A stretch of 64,000 bases of DNA, taken from NCBI GenBank assembly GCA_011009095.1, contig VTPC01091297.1:195948-259947 (forward strand). Reading direction: 5' to 3'. Shown here in pieces: positions 22,523 through 35,260 of the stretch. Each line of letters opens with the position of its first letter. The first letter of the stretch is position 1. Origin of the DNA: Ignelater luminosus (lineage: Eukaryota; Arthropoda; Insecta; Coleoptera; Elateridae). The notes beneath the pieces are model-generated. The model had not been told where the DNA came from, ran no database searches, and saw only the letters and a list, made by a program, of their open reading frames with translations. Made by a program: the position numbers and the translations under genes.

Positions 22523-24763
22523 ATGATGGATTCAGAACTTAATTTAGAATTTTGTGCTACCTGCCTCAAAATTGGTTCAGAAGATGATAAATTTGTGAAT
22601 TTAAAGTTTACACCTCCAGAAGAAATTAGTTTCAGTGATAAACTACAATTTTGTGTTCCTGAAATGGTAAACTCTTCAAGATCGTTTGATATTGTTACTA
22701 ATACTTTATTTCTTCTGAAGGTTTTAGAAGATACTGAAGATTGTCTTTTATGTAAACCATGTCTAGCTGCATTAGAAACTTCGTATACTTTTAAATGTAT
22801 GTGTCTTAAGACAGCCAGTAAACTAAAAGAATTTAGAAATGCACAGAGTAAACATTCTGATGTGGAAAATACAGATGTTAATGAAGAATTCATCCAAAAT
22901 AACAATATTATGGAACAGACTTCTGGAAATGGGAATTTGAATGAAGAATTAATACAGACTGTAGATGATATGCTGTCAGATTCAGGGATTTCAACAATTT
23001 GTATGCCACAGTCTAAAAGTGTTACTGCTACTATTACTGTTAATCGCAGTAATTCCGAATGTTCTAGTAATGTGTTCAGTAATCAAAACAATACTGACAT
23101 TTCTATTTATGAAAGCAACAGTCTTGAACAATTAGATTCAGAGAATTATTCTGGGGATTATAGCGATTATGATCTGAATCTTTCTCCATTATCAGAACAA
23201 AGTAAAGAAGACGATTCTCAAATAGAGATAGTAAAAAATGAACTTGGATGTTTACTAACAGAAAGTTTGGCACATATCCCAGATTCCATTCCAAGTATTA
23301 ATCAGACAGTAGAAATGAATTCTACACAAGATTCAAGAATTCAAAAATCAAAGAAGTCCATAGTTTCTAAATCATTAAAAGCTGTTGCTAAAACTAACAG
23401 TTTTAAAATAAAGGCAATCAAAAATTTTGTTTCATTAAAACGAAAAACTAATTTTAATTGTCCAAAACAAAACTTATCAATATTCAGGAATGCTGATGCC
23501 GATGTAGAAATTATTGAAGCAGCCTGTAAAAAAATTCCAGAGTTACATAATTGTTCCCCTAAGTCTTTACAGTGTGAAGTAATTTTAGAAAAGCTAGTTT
23601 TGTCACAATTCTCCGTAAGATCAGATAAATTTAAAGGGCATGTAAGAAATTGCAGAGATCCCCTCTTTTACTGTATTATTTGCCACGTAGACATTCAGAG
23701 AAAACATCGATTTGTTTCACATTTTTTGAGACACTTAAGTATGAAACCATTTAAATGTGATAAATGTCCAGCACAATTCCATAATCGAGATCAGTTAATT
23801 AAACATCACAGAGCTAGTCACAAAGTATGGGAAGATTTGAGAAATGATTTAACTATAAGACACATGAATGAAATAGCTGATAAATTGGTTGAAGACTTTT
23901 TAAAAACAAAAGGTTACACATTTGAGAATCTTGTTAAGAAACCCTATGAAACTAAGAAATTAAAATTACACATAGAAAATAAAAATAAATTGAAAGTCTC
24001 GAAAGATAATAAACTGAAAGTTTCAAAAATTGATACTAAACCAAGAAAAGTAATTAGCAAGAAAAAGAGAGGAATCAATTTATTAAATGATAAAGTTCAT
24101 TCATGTAAATTATGTGGCTTCCATTCTTATTACAAGCATAATTACGATGCACATATGCTTCGCCACAGCGGTATTCAGCCATTCCAATGTTCTAAATGCT
24201 CGAAAAGATTCTTCGAAAAATGGCACATAAAACGTCACAAACTGGAAGGACAGTGCAAAGTAGATGACACACAAATTCCAGCAGAGATAAAAGAGCACAC
24301 ACAAACTCTAGCAGAGATAAAAGGGCTTACATGTGCAGTGTGTCAACAGAAATCTACAAATGAAACAGAACACTTGAAACACGAACAGAGTCACACAAAC
24401 ATACAACCAAACAATCTTACTCAATTAAAGTTATCATCTTCAGTATCAATCGTAAAATTAAAAAAGAAAAGGAAGAAATATTATTGTGAAGTTTGTAATC
24501 TTGAATATGCAAGTAAAGATCATAAATATGTACATACAGGAGAAAAGCCGTATAAATGTGAGATATGTGAAAAATCATTTGGTGCTTACACAACACTCAG
24601 AAAGCATTATTTTATACATACCAGGAAGAAAGAGAAGAGGAATAGTAAAAAGAAAAAGAAGCAGGAAGTAGAAGTAACTTTAGAAGAATTTTCATGCAAG
24701 GAAGAGCTCACAGTAGAAACAGATTTGCATGTACCTCTGATTTCAACTGAGAATTTTCCTTAA
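22523..24763 (+). CDS. ZAD-type C2H2 zinc-finger protein
   Basis: An intronless frame of 746 residues. The N-terminal ZAD zinc-binding dimerisation domain has CxxC pairs at residues 11/14 and 77/80, as in insect ZAD transcription factors. A Ser/Asn/Gln-rich acidic linker runs to about residue 280, then a Lys-rich basic stretch. C2H2 fingers lie near residues 382-433 (CIICHVDI... and KPFKCDKCPAQF), 530-575 (CKLCGFHS... and QPFQCSKCSKRF) and 612-634 (CAVCQQKS), with a final pair near 653-692 joined by a TGEKPY linker. One of the final pair is shortened. Short imperfect repeats (TQIPAEIKE / TQTLAEIKG) lie before the third group. It is probably a nuclear DNA-binding regulator; the target is unknown and the ortholog was not assigned, as the family expands rapidly. 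Confidence 0.92.
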   Translation: MMDSELNLEFCATCLKIGSEDDKFVNLKFTPPEEISFSDKLQFCVPEMVNSSRSFDIVTNTLFLLKVLEDTEDCLLCKPCLAALETSYTFKCMCLKTASKLKEFRNAQSKHSDVENTDVNEEFIQNNNIMEQTSGNGNLNEELIQTVDDMLSDSGISTICMPQSKSVTATITVNRSNSECSSNVFSNQNNTDISIYESNSLEQLDSENYSGDYSDYDLNLSPLSEQSKEDDSQIEIVKNELGCLLTESLAHIPDSIPSINQTVEMNSTQDSRIQKSKKSIVSKSLKAVAKTNSFKIKAIKNFVSLKRKTNFNCPKQNLSIFRNADADVEIIEAACKKIPELHNCSPKSLQCEVILEKLVLSQFSVRSDKFKGHVRNCRDPLFYCIICHVDIQRKHRFVSHFLRHLSMKPFKCDKCPAQFHNRDQLIKHHRASHKVWEDLRNDLTIRHMNEIADKLVEDFLKTKGYTFENLVKKPYETKKLKLHIENKNKLKVSKDNKLKVSKIDTKPRKVISKKKRGINLLNDKVHSCKLCGFHSYYKHNYDAHMLRHSGIQPFQCSKCSKRFFEKWHIKRHKLEGQCKVDDTQIPAEIKEHTQTLAEIKGLTCAVCQQKSTNETEHLKHEQSHTNIQPNNLTQLKLSSSVSIVKLKKKRKKYYCEVCNLEYASKDHKYVHTGEKPYKCEICEKSFGAYTTLRKHYFIHTRKKEKRNSKKKKKQEVEVTLEEFSCKEELTVETDLHVPLISTENFP

Positions 24764-25025
24764 CAGTGTGGTACATCAGTTGTTTTGGACAAAAACACAG
24801 ACTGATTTATTAGAGATTTGTAAATATTATGGTTTCTATGGATGATTTACATTTTATTTATTTACATTTACATTAAATTATATAGTTTCATTTAGTAGTA
24901 AGTCTAAAAGTTTTCAAAATAAGATGTAATTGTGATACCCAATCTGACTTAACAAGAAAAAGTAGTAATTAAGTACATACAAACAGATGTAAAGTTAGAA
25001 GATCATATTAAAGTACATATTTGTA

Positions 25026-25031
25026 AATAAA
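25026..25031 (+). terminator. Poly(A) signal candidate of the ZAD gene
   Basis: AATAAA 263 bp after the stop codon and only 29 bp before the end of a transposable element, so cleavage could fall within or beside the insertion. Confidence 0.4.
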
Positions 25032-25059
25032 TTATTGCTTTCATTATCTAGATTTGCTA

Positions 25060-26891
25060 TACAGGGTGTTACAAATTCGAGTAGTTGTATGGGGATCTTG
25101 AAAACCGTAAGAGATACGAATTTGTTTGAATTATTGCAAAGTTGTGCATTTATGTGACTAGCAACATGCCGTTTAAAAAGTCAAAATTTTGAATATTTCT
25201 GGAGATATCTGAATAAAACCGAAATAATAATTTTTCGTTTTTAATTTCTTATGCCTTTGTTTTCAAATTTATTTAAAAACTAATAACACATTGTTAGAAC
25301 CCTTTTTTATGTTCTTTAGAACTGTGTAATCATTTTTTAGATATGACACGTTCTGTATTTCAGATATCATCATCAGGTCAATTTTCTTTAATACGGACCT
25401 GAATTTTGTTTGATGTTTTTGTCAAAACCTGGTTTTCAAAAGTATAATCCCATATTATTTTTTAACAAAATTGCGTTTTGTAGTAAAGAAAATGATGTTT
25501 TTTTATCGTCCAATTTTTCGCTAGCACGGTCCTGGATATTTTAATCAAGATTCATATGCTAAGACAAATTAACATAACTGTAAAACTCGGTTTGCTAAAC
25601 ATACTCGGTCTAGTTTTATTTAAAATTCTTGATTACTTTGTTTGCGTTAAAATGTATTTAAACAAACAAAAAGGAAAATTCACAAAATGACAACTTAAAC
25701 TAGACTGAAATACTGAGAAATCTAATAACAATAACAACTATTAAAATTGAAACAAAATATTTAATGTTCTCATAAATGCTCAAAAGGACCAACATTTGCA
25801 TCAATACATTGATTTATTTTTGTCTTATGCTTATTATAGCTCTTTGAAGGCCCCTCCTGTCCAAAGAAGTAAATGTATTAACTTGATTTCTATAAACTTT
25901 ATCTTTCAATGTTCGCCATAGATAAAAATCTAGGGGCAATAACACAGGAGACCTTGCCAGCCAAGGTACTACACCTCTATTTTCTATCCACCTTCCTGAA
26001 AATTTGGTATTAAAGTACTCTGAAATTGTATTTGATTTAGATCTTGTCAAACTGACAGCAATTGTCTTAAATGATAAAAAAAATTGTCTTAAGGCAAAGG
26101 TGACTAGATTAATTTCGTATGCCATAAGCGAGTAGTAATAAACATAAGAACAATAAATGAATGTATTGAACATTTATGAGAACATGGAGAACATTGAATA
26201 TTTTGTTTTAATTTTAATAGTTGTTATTGTTATTAGATTTTTCAGTATTTTGTTTTAGTTATTGTTATTGTGAATTTTCCTTTTGTTTGTTCAAATACAT
26301 CTTAACGCAAACCAAATAATGAAATAAGTTTAAATAAACTTAGACTGAGTATGTTTATCAAACCGAGTTTTACAGTTATGTTAATTTGTCTTAGCATATG
26401 AATCCTGATTAAAATATCCAGGACCGTACTAGCAAAAAATTGGACAATAAAGAAGCATCATTTTCTTTACTGCAAAACGCAATTTTGTTAAAAAATAACA
26501 TGGGATTATACTTTTGAAAACCAGTTTTCGACAAAAACGTAAAAAAGATTTAGGTCCGTATTGAAAAAAATTGACCTGATCATGATATCTGAAATACGAA
26601 ACGTGGTATCTAAAAAATGATTCCACAGTTTTAAAGAATATAAAAAAGCGCTCCAATAATGTGTTATTAATTTTTAAATAAATTTGAAAATGAAGGCAGA
26701 AGAAATTAAAAATGAAAAACTATTATTTCGGTTTTTTCGGATATGTCTGGAAATATTCAAAATTTTGAAACTTTTTAAATGGCATGTTGTTAGTCACATA
26801 AATGCGCAACTTTGCAATGATTTAAACAAATTCGTATCTCTTACGGTTTTCGAGATCCCCATACAACTACTCGAATCTGTAACAACCTGTA
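25060..26891. mobile_element. TA-flanked DNA transposon with about 700-bp inverted arms
   Basis: Ends are TACAGGGTGTTACA and its inverted, slightly diverged copy TACAGGTTGTTACA. TA dinucleotides flank both ends (25058-25059 and 26892-26893), as in Tc1/mariner/IS630 insertion. The arms (about 25060-25790 and 26170-26891) are inverted copies with scattered changes. Only about 390 bp in between are unique and carry a transposase remnant. It sits 3' of the ZAD gene. Confidence 0.88.
25814..26173 (-). pseudogene. Transposase C-terminal fragment (IS630/Tc1-mariner-like)
   Basis: The minus-strand frame includes RWIENRGVVPWLARSPVLLP followed by LDFYLWRTLKDKVY. This matches the common arthropod transposase motif W-x-ARSPDLTPLDFFLWG-x-LKxKVY. 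The Asp of SPDL is replaced by Val, and the N-terminal catalytic region is missing, so it is a non-functional relic inside the inverted-arm element. Confidence 0.8.
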
Positions 26892-27554
26892 TACAACTGC
26901 ACTTCACAAACAACAAATATCAAACTTGTCATGATGTGAATGTTACTTTTTATTATCTACAAGCTGTTTAATTATTATTTGGTTGATGTTAGATCTTTTT
27001 TTATTGTATATTATGTTTAATTCTTTGCATGTTTCTATGCTCATTTTATTAGTTGCATTGTTCTTATATATAAATTGACATGTTTTGAAACTCAAATTTA
27101 AATTCTAAATAATTTTTTGAGTTATTTAATGAAATGAGACTTGATTTCCAAATTATAGAAAACACTGAATGCAATGTTTTACATTTAAATAATCAACAGT
27201 GCTTGCATCCAGGAATAGTCAACAATTGCATTTGTTGAGTATAGCTGTCTGTAACTGGCTTCTAGTTAATTGATATGACATATCAGTCACCATTGGTTGC
27301 AAAGAAAAGCAATAATTTTAGAAAGCGTTTTCTTTGCTGCCAGCACTGTTGACAATCACTAACTATTCCTGAACACAAGCAGTATATTAGAGTAACAAAT
27401 AATCTTTTTCTTCAAAATGACTAAAATTGAGATGATTAACTTAACATATTTCTAATAACTAATTCTTTTCTGCAAAGCTGTTCATGCTGATATTGTTAAA
27501 ATAACACAAATTCATGGCCATATTTATTTTCTGTAATCTGACTTTTTAATAACT

Positions 27555-27664
27555 TAGGCATTTACGAAAATCAAACCAGGTAAACTTGATCAATTTTAAT
27601 TACCATGGATACCATTGTATTTTGATTAATCAGAATAATCCAGTTTGATTTTCGTAAATACCTA
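27555..27664. mobile_element. 110-bp hairpin MITE
   Basis: Terminal arms TAGGCATTTACGAAAATC and the inverted TAGGTATTTACGAAAATC match for about 24 bp with two or three differences, and weaker pairing continues inward. It has no coding capacity. The target duplication is unclear. Confidence 0.65.
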
Positions 27665-28425
27665 TTGTAGACTAACCTAAAAGTAAAATCATAATATGTC
27701 AGTATCAAGGTGTCCATGTAAGGAGATGCTCTGTTAACATTGAAAAAATTGCAACAACACTACTGAGTAATATAGAAATTTGCTCAATTTAGTGAACTGA
27801 TTAGGATTTACACATTGCTATGTGATTTGTTTCATAGTTCACTTACAAATAATATTTGTAGCATGATTTACACGTACAAAAATTGGACACCCTAGTGTTT
27901 TTGGTAGCAATAGTAGACTCAGAATAATTATATATTAAGTAAAGCATCAACATCCTATTTGTAAGAGAAAATCATTCAGTGGTATATAAAAACTAGAAAT
28001 CAAAGATGTAATTTTCAAACTTGTGTGAACATATTGCATATATACGAATTACTTTGAAATTGTATCATTGAACCATACTCAAATACAAGTTTTTTTATCA
28101 CTTACTCAAAATTTCTGTGTTTGCTTATTGTGTCATTGGCAGTTCTATGTCACTCATATGCACAATACATTCACACAAATTGGAAAATCACATTTCAAGT
28201 TCCAAAAAATTAATTGAGTTGCTCAGTTCGTAGTAAAGACTTGCATTGTAATACTTTCCTTTATTTTAATTGTAATTTCGGTCAGTTTTAGTTTGTTTTT
28301 AGTATTATTGAAAATCAGTATTTTTTTATTTGATTTTTTAATTTATTTGTGTCCGTTTATTGAATTTGGAAGGTGTCTTTTATGCTTTATTATTATACTA
28401 CCATAATAATGGTAATGATAATAAC

Positions 28426-29776
28426 ACAGTGAACACAAACATTGCAGGCAAAGGTCAATGGCATTCAATTCCTGGGGTCAAAAAGTGATGAACTGCTAAG
28501 GGATTTTTCATTATTCATGCAAGATTTTGTTTTATATCAATTTGAAGTCAATATAGTTGCTCAGTTTGAATGTTTGCAGTTTTTCATACTTTTCGGCCAG
28601 TTTTCTGTTTAAGTTTGATTGTAAAATATCAAACACATTTCTGCAGCTTGCATTAAATAGGGGTTGCTGTATTTAGGGAACACGCTTATCTAATTACCCA
28701 TTCACATTTGATCAAACTTTGGTTCATAGGCGTTGAATTTTCAAAAGTTCTTGAAATGCAACCGAAGGATTTCATTATACTTAGAAACAGGTCTACACAC
28801 ACAATGGAATGAATTGTTTATCTTTCAAGATTTTGCCGCTAAAGGTCACAACAAAATGGACAAAATCACAGCCACATAGTATCCTGCCAAAAGGTTGAGA
28901 AATTTGGTAGTGTGTAGATTGGGACAATTTTGGTATAGTAAATTTCAACGTTTAAGGATTACCAACTGTATTATATTAGGAAGTGCATTGTTTTATTGTA
29001 ATGGTAATGATATTAATCATTTCTGTCACATTTTAAGACATTTTTTGGACTTTCATAATCAATAACTTAACTAGCAACTCAATTTTTCTCTAACCCAATG
29101 TATTTTTTTTTATGTTAGTAACACTATCCAAGATAAACTGTAATTATAATAATCGCAAATTCTGAACATTTTTGAAAAATTACAAGAAATATCAAACAAT
29201 TACCATGAGCTTTGAATATGTCAGGAAGCAGCATCTAAACAACATTTATGCGAGTGCAGTTCAATCTTTTTTGTTTTTTCACCCCTGCTCCTGCATTAAG
29301 GAGAGGTGTCTTTTTCTGACACACCTCCAGAAAAAACCAGCCCAATCCTGAATTGCTTTTTTGTTTGAATATTTTGAGAAATCAAGTTTTGCGAAATCTT
29401 TTTTTGTTTGGATATCTTAAAGTATTAGAGCTACAAAAAAAAGCTCTGTTGAGCATATCCTGACAACAGCCAACTTGATTTCAAATTTTGTCACCCTAAA
29501 CAAGAATCTGAAGAAAGAATTGCCAAAATTGATTAGCAAGTGTTTCATATCTACTTATCATCGGATCTATGATGGTTTGCTACTCAGTTTTTATTGGTGA
29601 TTAACAACAAGTAACATATCAGGTTAATAGTCATTGACTTCAAATTGATATAAAACAATATTTTGTGCTAACTATGAAAAATCCCTTGGCAATATGTCGT
29701 CTTTTAAGCCCAAGAATCAAATGCCATTGGCTAACCTTTGTCCACAAAACTTTTTCCCAAATTTTTTTCGCTGTGA
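28426..29776. mobile_element. Non-coding element with about 130-bp diverged inverted arms
   Basis: The left arm (about 28449-28555, including CAATGGCATTCAATTCCTGG and AAGGGATTTTTCAT) is mirrored by the right arm (about 29636-29755). Outer ends are approximate (ACAGTGAA / TTCGCTGT). The 1.1-kb interior has no recognisable gene. Confidence 0.65.
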
Positions 29777-32700
29777 AGATTTATGTATAAATTGAAATTC
29801 AACTGTGGTAACTTAAATGATTTATACAGTGTGGAAGACAAGTATAGAACAAATCAATTATTTAGGAAACAATTGAAATGTAAAGAGTGATTTAGAAAAT
29901 TTCTGTCCCAGTTTGGTCGTGGAATTTATAACATACGTATTTTCTTAATGCTCAAATTGTCTGCCAAAAAATAAGTTGCAACAAGAATAATTCAATTTAT
30001 TTAAATAACAGTCGTAACATAATAATAATAGAAATAACTTTCTACCATGAAAGATTTATGTTTTTGAGTGAAAACCAGAATTATGCTTTATAATTTGGTA
30101 AGCTGTCAAAACATGATGACCTGACTTCACTCGTATGAAATGTATGCCATACGCCAAATTTTCTGTTTGTCTTTCATTACCAACTGAAGGCAGAAATTGT
30201 TTGAAACAGTCGATATAAAAGTCATTGGGACACATCAAACTTTCTATCAGGCATCTTTTCATGTATTTAGAATTTTAAAATCTATCATTAGGTAGTACTC
30301 GTGGGTCACCATCTTTTTTCAGTGATTATGTTACTTGCCTTGGTTTTTTCTTATGTTGCTCTAAAACACTCAACAAATGTTCAAAAACATAGCAAGCCAT
30401 GTTCAGTAGGTAACTTTATTAAACACTACATAAGAAAGATCAACTCAATTAAATTAAAATTTAATAATTCTAAAAAGATTTATGGTGCCTTCCCCAGTGC
30501 CACGTGATGACATATTTAGAATAATAGTAATAAAATAATAAAAAAAGGAAAACTGATGTGTCTTGAGCAATTTTCATAAATTTATTGTTTGTTCCATACT
30601 TATCTTTCATGCTGCGTGTAAAGCATGCCAATGCTGCTGTATACATTAGTTTTTTCTTTTTTATTTTGTATATTATTTTATTGTATAATCAGACTTTTTA
30701 ATTTGTAAGATAATAGATTTATTTCTGTATATGTTTTAATTTTTTTTGTGTTCATTAATTTATCTATACCATAGAAAATACTTCACAGTTGATACACTCC
30801 GCGGAATACAATGGTAGTATTAGCACTCAAATTTGAAAATCTTGTCCATACGAAGGTCTAGGACTTCAAAGAGAGTTGTTCATGAAAAGCTCTGTGTTGT
30901 AAATTATTAATCACACTGATAGTTTAAAAAACAGAGCATCTTAACTGCACAAGTCAACATCCAAATTTCATTAAGATTGGTTGAGCCTTTGCGGTGCTGT
31001 TAAAAATTAAAGGAGAATTTTTTTCAACGTTGACAGCTTCTAACTTAAGAATTCAAAGTTTTTTACCTAACTTTTTAAAATTAATTGTCATTATTTAATC
31101 CCCAGAATTAATCTGTGGTTAGCATCGTCTGTGTAGTGTTATTATGATTTGTCTTAAAGGAACATATGACATAAAACAAGTTGATAATACATTAATAATA
31201 ATAAACATTTTCTGTTTAAAACAGAATGCCCAGTAATCAGCAAAATCTGAAATCAGAAACTGGAAGAGTTAGGGAAAATTGAATACACTTTACTGATCTA
31301 CTTTTTCCTGGTGAATTTATTGGCACACTCAGAATTTAAATATATTCTTTTGTTTTCCAGTTAGAGGTAAAAATTGATTTTCTTTGCACTTCGTCAAGTG
31401 GTTGCCTCTTCGTTATTTCAAAAATGGAAAAATGTTTGTTTGGGAATACCAGTAATCTAGTAAATAATTATCTAAAATCCTTAAATGTTATGAAGTTTGA
31501 TAAAAGCAGTTAAGATTTAAATAATAGTTTAACTCCTAACTTAAACTCTAATCATCTTATTCGTAATAATTTGTTAAACCATCAATTTCAACTAAATCAG
31601 GACTAAACCAGTTTTAAATGTTTTGAAATACATATTCATATTATGAAATGTTTTAAGTTAAATTATCACTACGTTAAATCCTGTCTGTAGGTACCCATAT
31701 TCCTAAATAGTAGACGTGACTCATAGCATTATTTTAACTTTGTTACCATTTCAGCTGCCATTGATGGTATAATCAGTACAGACTTCTGTTCACTATTACT
31801 TACAATTAGTAAACTAGACTTTGTTAAACTGCAGTGTATTGTAATGCCTTGCTGAAATGTGCTGCTGCCCATCAGCAATGTGTTTCATGTATTTTACTGC
31901 CAACAATTATGGAACTGAATATAGATTAATTATTGATAATGATAATGTAAGACAATCAAACTTAAAATCGGCCCCATTATTATTCTTTCGTCTTTGGCAA
32001 AAAGACACTTTATTGTTAAGTTTAATAACTGTCGAAATGAAATATCAATCTATACAAGTTTTATAATCATATGGATCTAGAAGTGTCTAGAGAATATCAA
32101 ACTTAATAGAACACAAATAACTTATTTTAAAATTGAATGCAAAAAAACTTTAAATTAATAAACATAGAGCTGACAAAAAGTGAAATGTTTTGGAATCGGT
32201 AAGAGAACAAAAAGAAAATAATTAACAAATTATTGAATTGTAGAATTTTCAAATAAAAATGATGTTACAATGCTTAAAGAAAGAGAGCAATATTAGTTAA
32301 CATTCTTGTTCCAAAATCTACACCTCTACAAAAGGAACGTCAGTTACACCATTTGAAAATGTTGACTTTAGATAAATGTGCCTTGGCTTTGAGCTGTTGA
32401 GAGGTTCTAGGCCCACTCAAATATAAGTATATGAGACCCACCAGTGGATCACCTTGACATATTAAAGTGTACTGGTTCGACCCACCAATGCATCGCTTAG
32501 TTGCATGTCTTTGAGGTGTAGCGGTACATCGGTGGATCGCTGGTAAACTAAATTACAATTTTTATGATACTGTATAGAAATAAAGTTGATATTGTATATA
32601 CAACCTGTAGACATATCTTGAATAAATTGTACACCTGCCAATAGATAAATCTTTGAGTCACATAGGTCCGTCGTTGGTAATATATTGCTTTTTACTATAT

Positions 32701-35260
32701 CCAGGTTGAGCATGTTAAGTGCTCTTCTTTGTTATACATTTATGTATACTAACCATATGAGAAAGCTTGTTTTTAGCATCTTATCCAATAAGAAGCAGTC
32801 CCAATGTCAGCCATTGCAGTGGATGGTGATGCTGGTTTGTATTGTGTACAGAATACTAAAAGAAAAGTGAGATTGGTTTTAATCAAAGAATACATGATCA
32901 TACTATGACATCATAGCACAGCATTAGGTTTGGAACATTCTGAAGTTTCAGATTGTGTCCATCATTGTATTCTGAACATCATCTGTCGAGTAAATTAAAG
33001 TATTCAATCTCCTCGTTGATGATGGAGCGATGAAAATGATGACGCATGCGTTTTTAGAGGTTGCCAATGGTTAATTAGAACAGTTTAGAACAGGAAGATT
33101 ATTTGCTTTGAAAATCAATTGAAGATAATTGTTATAAATGCAATTAAGAAACGTGAGATTAATTTGACAATAATTCATGGCATGCAAGAGCAAATACATT
33201 ATATTATATTAAACTCATTTTCCTCAATGTTGTCTGTCATTGCTGGTCGACATTTGATCACATAACTATATTCTGTATAGATTCTATCCAAAGACTGAAG
33301 TTAATCCTGAAAGCACTACATATGTATTGTAAGAATTGTTACCAGATTGTTACTTGAAGTAGAAAAGGGGTTAGTTTCACATTTCCTACACTCTAAGAGA
33401 TCTTTATAATTTCAGAAACAAACCCTTGGAGTCACCCAAGGCAATCTGTGTCATGATTGGCATGTTCATTGCCATGCCATGTGATCTCTATGGGAGCACA
33501 GTGGTGGCAGCCACCAGAGCACAGTAACTAACATGAAAACAACAAAAATCATGTCATCATCTTTTGGAAGTAGATCAATACAGTTTAAAAAGAAACTTAC
33601 AATTATTTATGCTTACCTGATATTAAAGATAAAAAAATGAATCTTTCTTTTTCTAAGCCCCCAAAAACCTTGGACCTTGGTGCTTGTTACAACTATACAA
33701 CTTTATAATTTCCAATTATTACATAATAGTAGACTGTTCTTCAATATTTACTTATAACAACAATCCTTAGTTCCCTAATTTTTACAATTCTATAAACCTA
33801 ACTTTTTCTTATAGACTACCAGCTACGATGATCTACAAACTTTAATGTAGATCTAAACAGCCTTAGATAAAGACTGTTTTTCCTTTCTCACAGTTTAATT
33901 TCCTTCACATTATTACTCCTTACAAACTAAGCTACTTATTTTCTTGGAAGCTCAGGACTACTGTTACTTGAAGATTGTTGAAAAGTAATACAAGGATTGA
34001 AAATGGCTATCAATAACACCAATGTACTATTCATTTTATTAAAAATTTATAAATACATCTAAAATTATTAACCCGCATAAAAGCAATGTTTTAACAAGTC
34101 AATACACAATGTATCCAACATGTATGTATAATGCCTATACATTTCAACAGAATATAAAAATTTCTTTATAAACAGTAAGTACAAGTTTGTCAAAATTTCC
34201 ATGAAATTACAATTAATTATTTCTTATTTAATTACTAGCTATGTTGACGTCTATTAATAATTTATCTTTCTACAATTTTACAATTTTATTAAACAGAACA
34301 AACTCATATTTTACACCTTCCATTTACTTTTTAAAGTAACAATATTACTATACAGATACCTATTTTGATTGTTTTAATGTTTAGGTTTACAGATATTCTG
34401 TTTAATGGCAGTGTTACTATAATTTACAATTCATTAAATAGTAGATAGTGGCAGTTGAAATTGGTGTTAATATGTTTTTGTACTGGTACTTTCATTTACA
34501 GTTGTTTAAAATTCACTATAATTTAAAACCTTTTAGTTGACTAGCAACATTGGAAATTAAAATCCTTTCGCTATTTAATCACTATTATAACTTACTGGCA
34601 AAACTAAAAAAAAAACTAACACATAACTATCACAATTTTAAGCACAATTAGTAATTGAAGAAATGTACAAAAAGAATTGAGAAATAATTCAGTCAAAATA
34701 TTATTAACAACGTTTGTGCACATCGTGATTTTTGTGCGACTCATAATAAAATAATGTTTTAAGTACTCTTTACATATAAAATACTTATTTATATAGAATT
34801 CATTATTCTACAGCTACCAACAATTGAAAGGTATTTAGGATATTAGAAAAAGATATAAGGTATTATTACATTAATTTGAAATTAGCAAACAAGATTTACT
34901 AATTATATAAGATAAAATACAGATAACTGAAAATACTATTATGAATATTAAATATTACTTTGAATACTAAAATTAATAAGAGCAAGCATCAATCTGAAAC
35001 ATATATTTTAATAAAGAAGACTAGAATATCAAAATTTTGTTAAAATTAAAATTTTTACATTTTATTGAGTCGCACATATTTTAAAAAGTATTTTTGTGCA
35101 CAAACACAAGGAGAAACTAAAATGTTTAAAACATATGCACTAAAAAAAAGTTTTCATCAATTATCCAAGAGCATCTTGCACAGTTCATTCAGTCACATAA
35201 ATCTTTTTTACACTGATAATTGGTTTAGAAGTTCACCAAATAACGTACACATTTTAAATT

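Larger units (their letters stand above)
26892..35260. other. 8.4-kb gene-free interval
   Basis: No exon was recognised on either strand; the short open frames have biased AT-rich composition or lack ATG starts. It contains small inverted-repeat elements at 27555-27664 and about 28426-29776, and short GGATC/CCACC-type echoes at 32430-32550. Confidence 0.6.

Noticed and set aside
30301..30507. Frame with a hydrophobic N-terminus resembling a signal peptide
   Set aside because: It begins at GTG, not ATG, lies in gene-free AT-rich DNA, and has no splice partner or family resemblance.
32430..32550. GGATC/CCACC-type mirrored words hinting at a structured RNA
   Set aside because: Matches are short and scattered, with no consistent stem and no tRNA-like arms.
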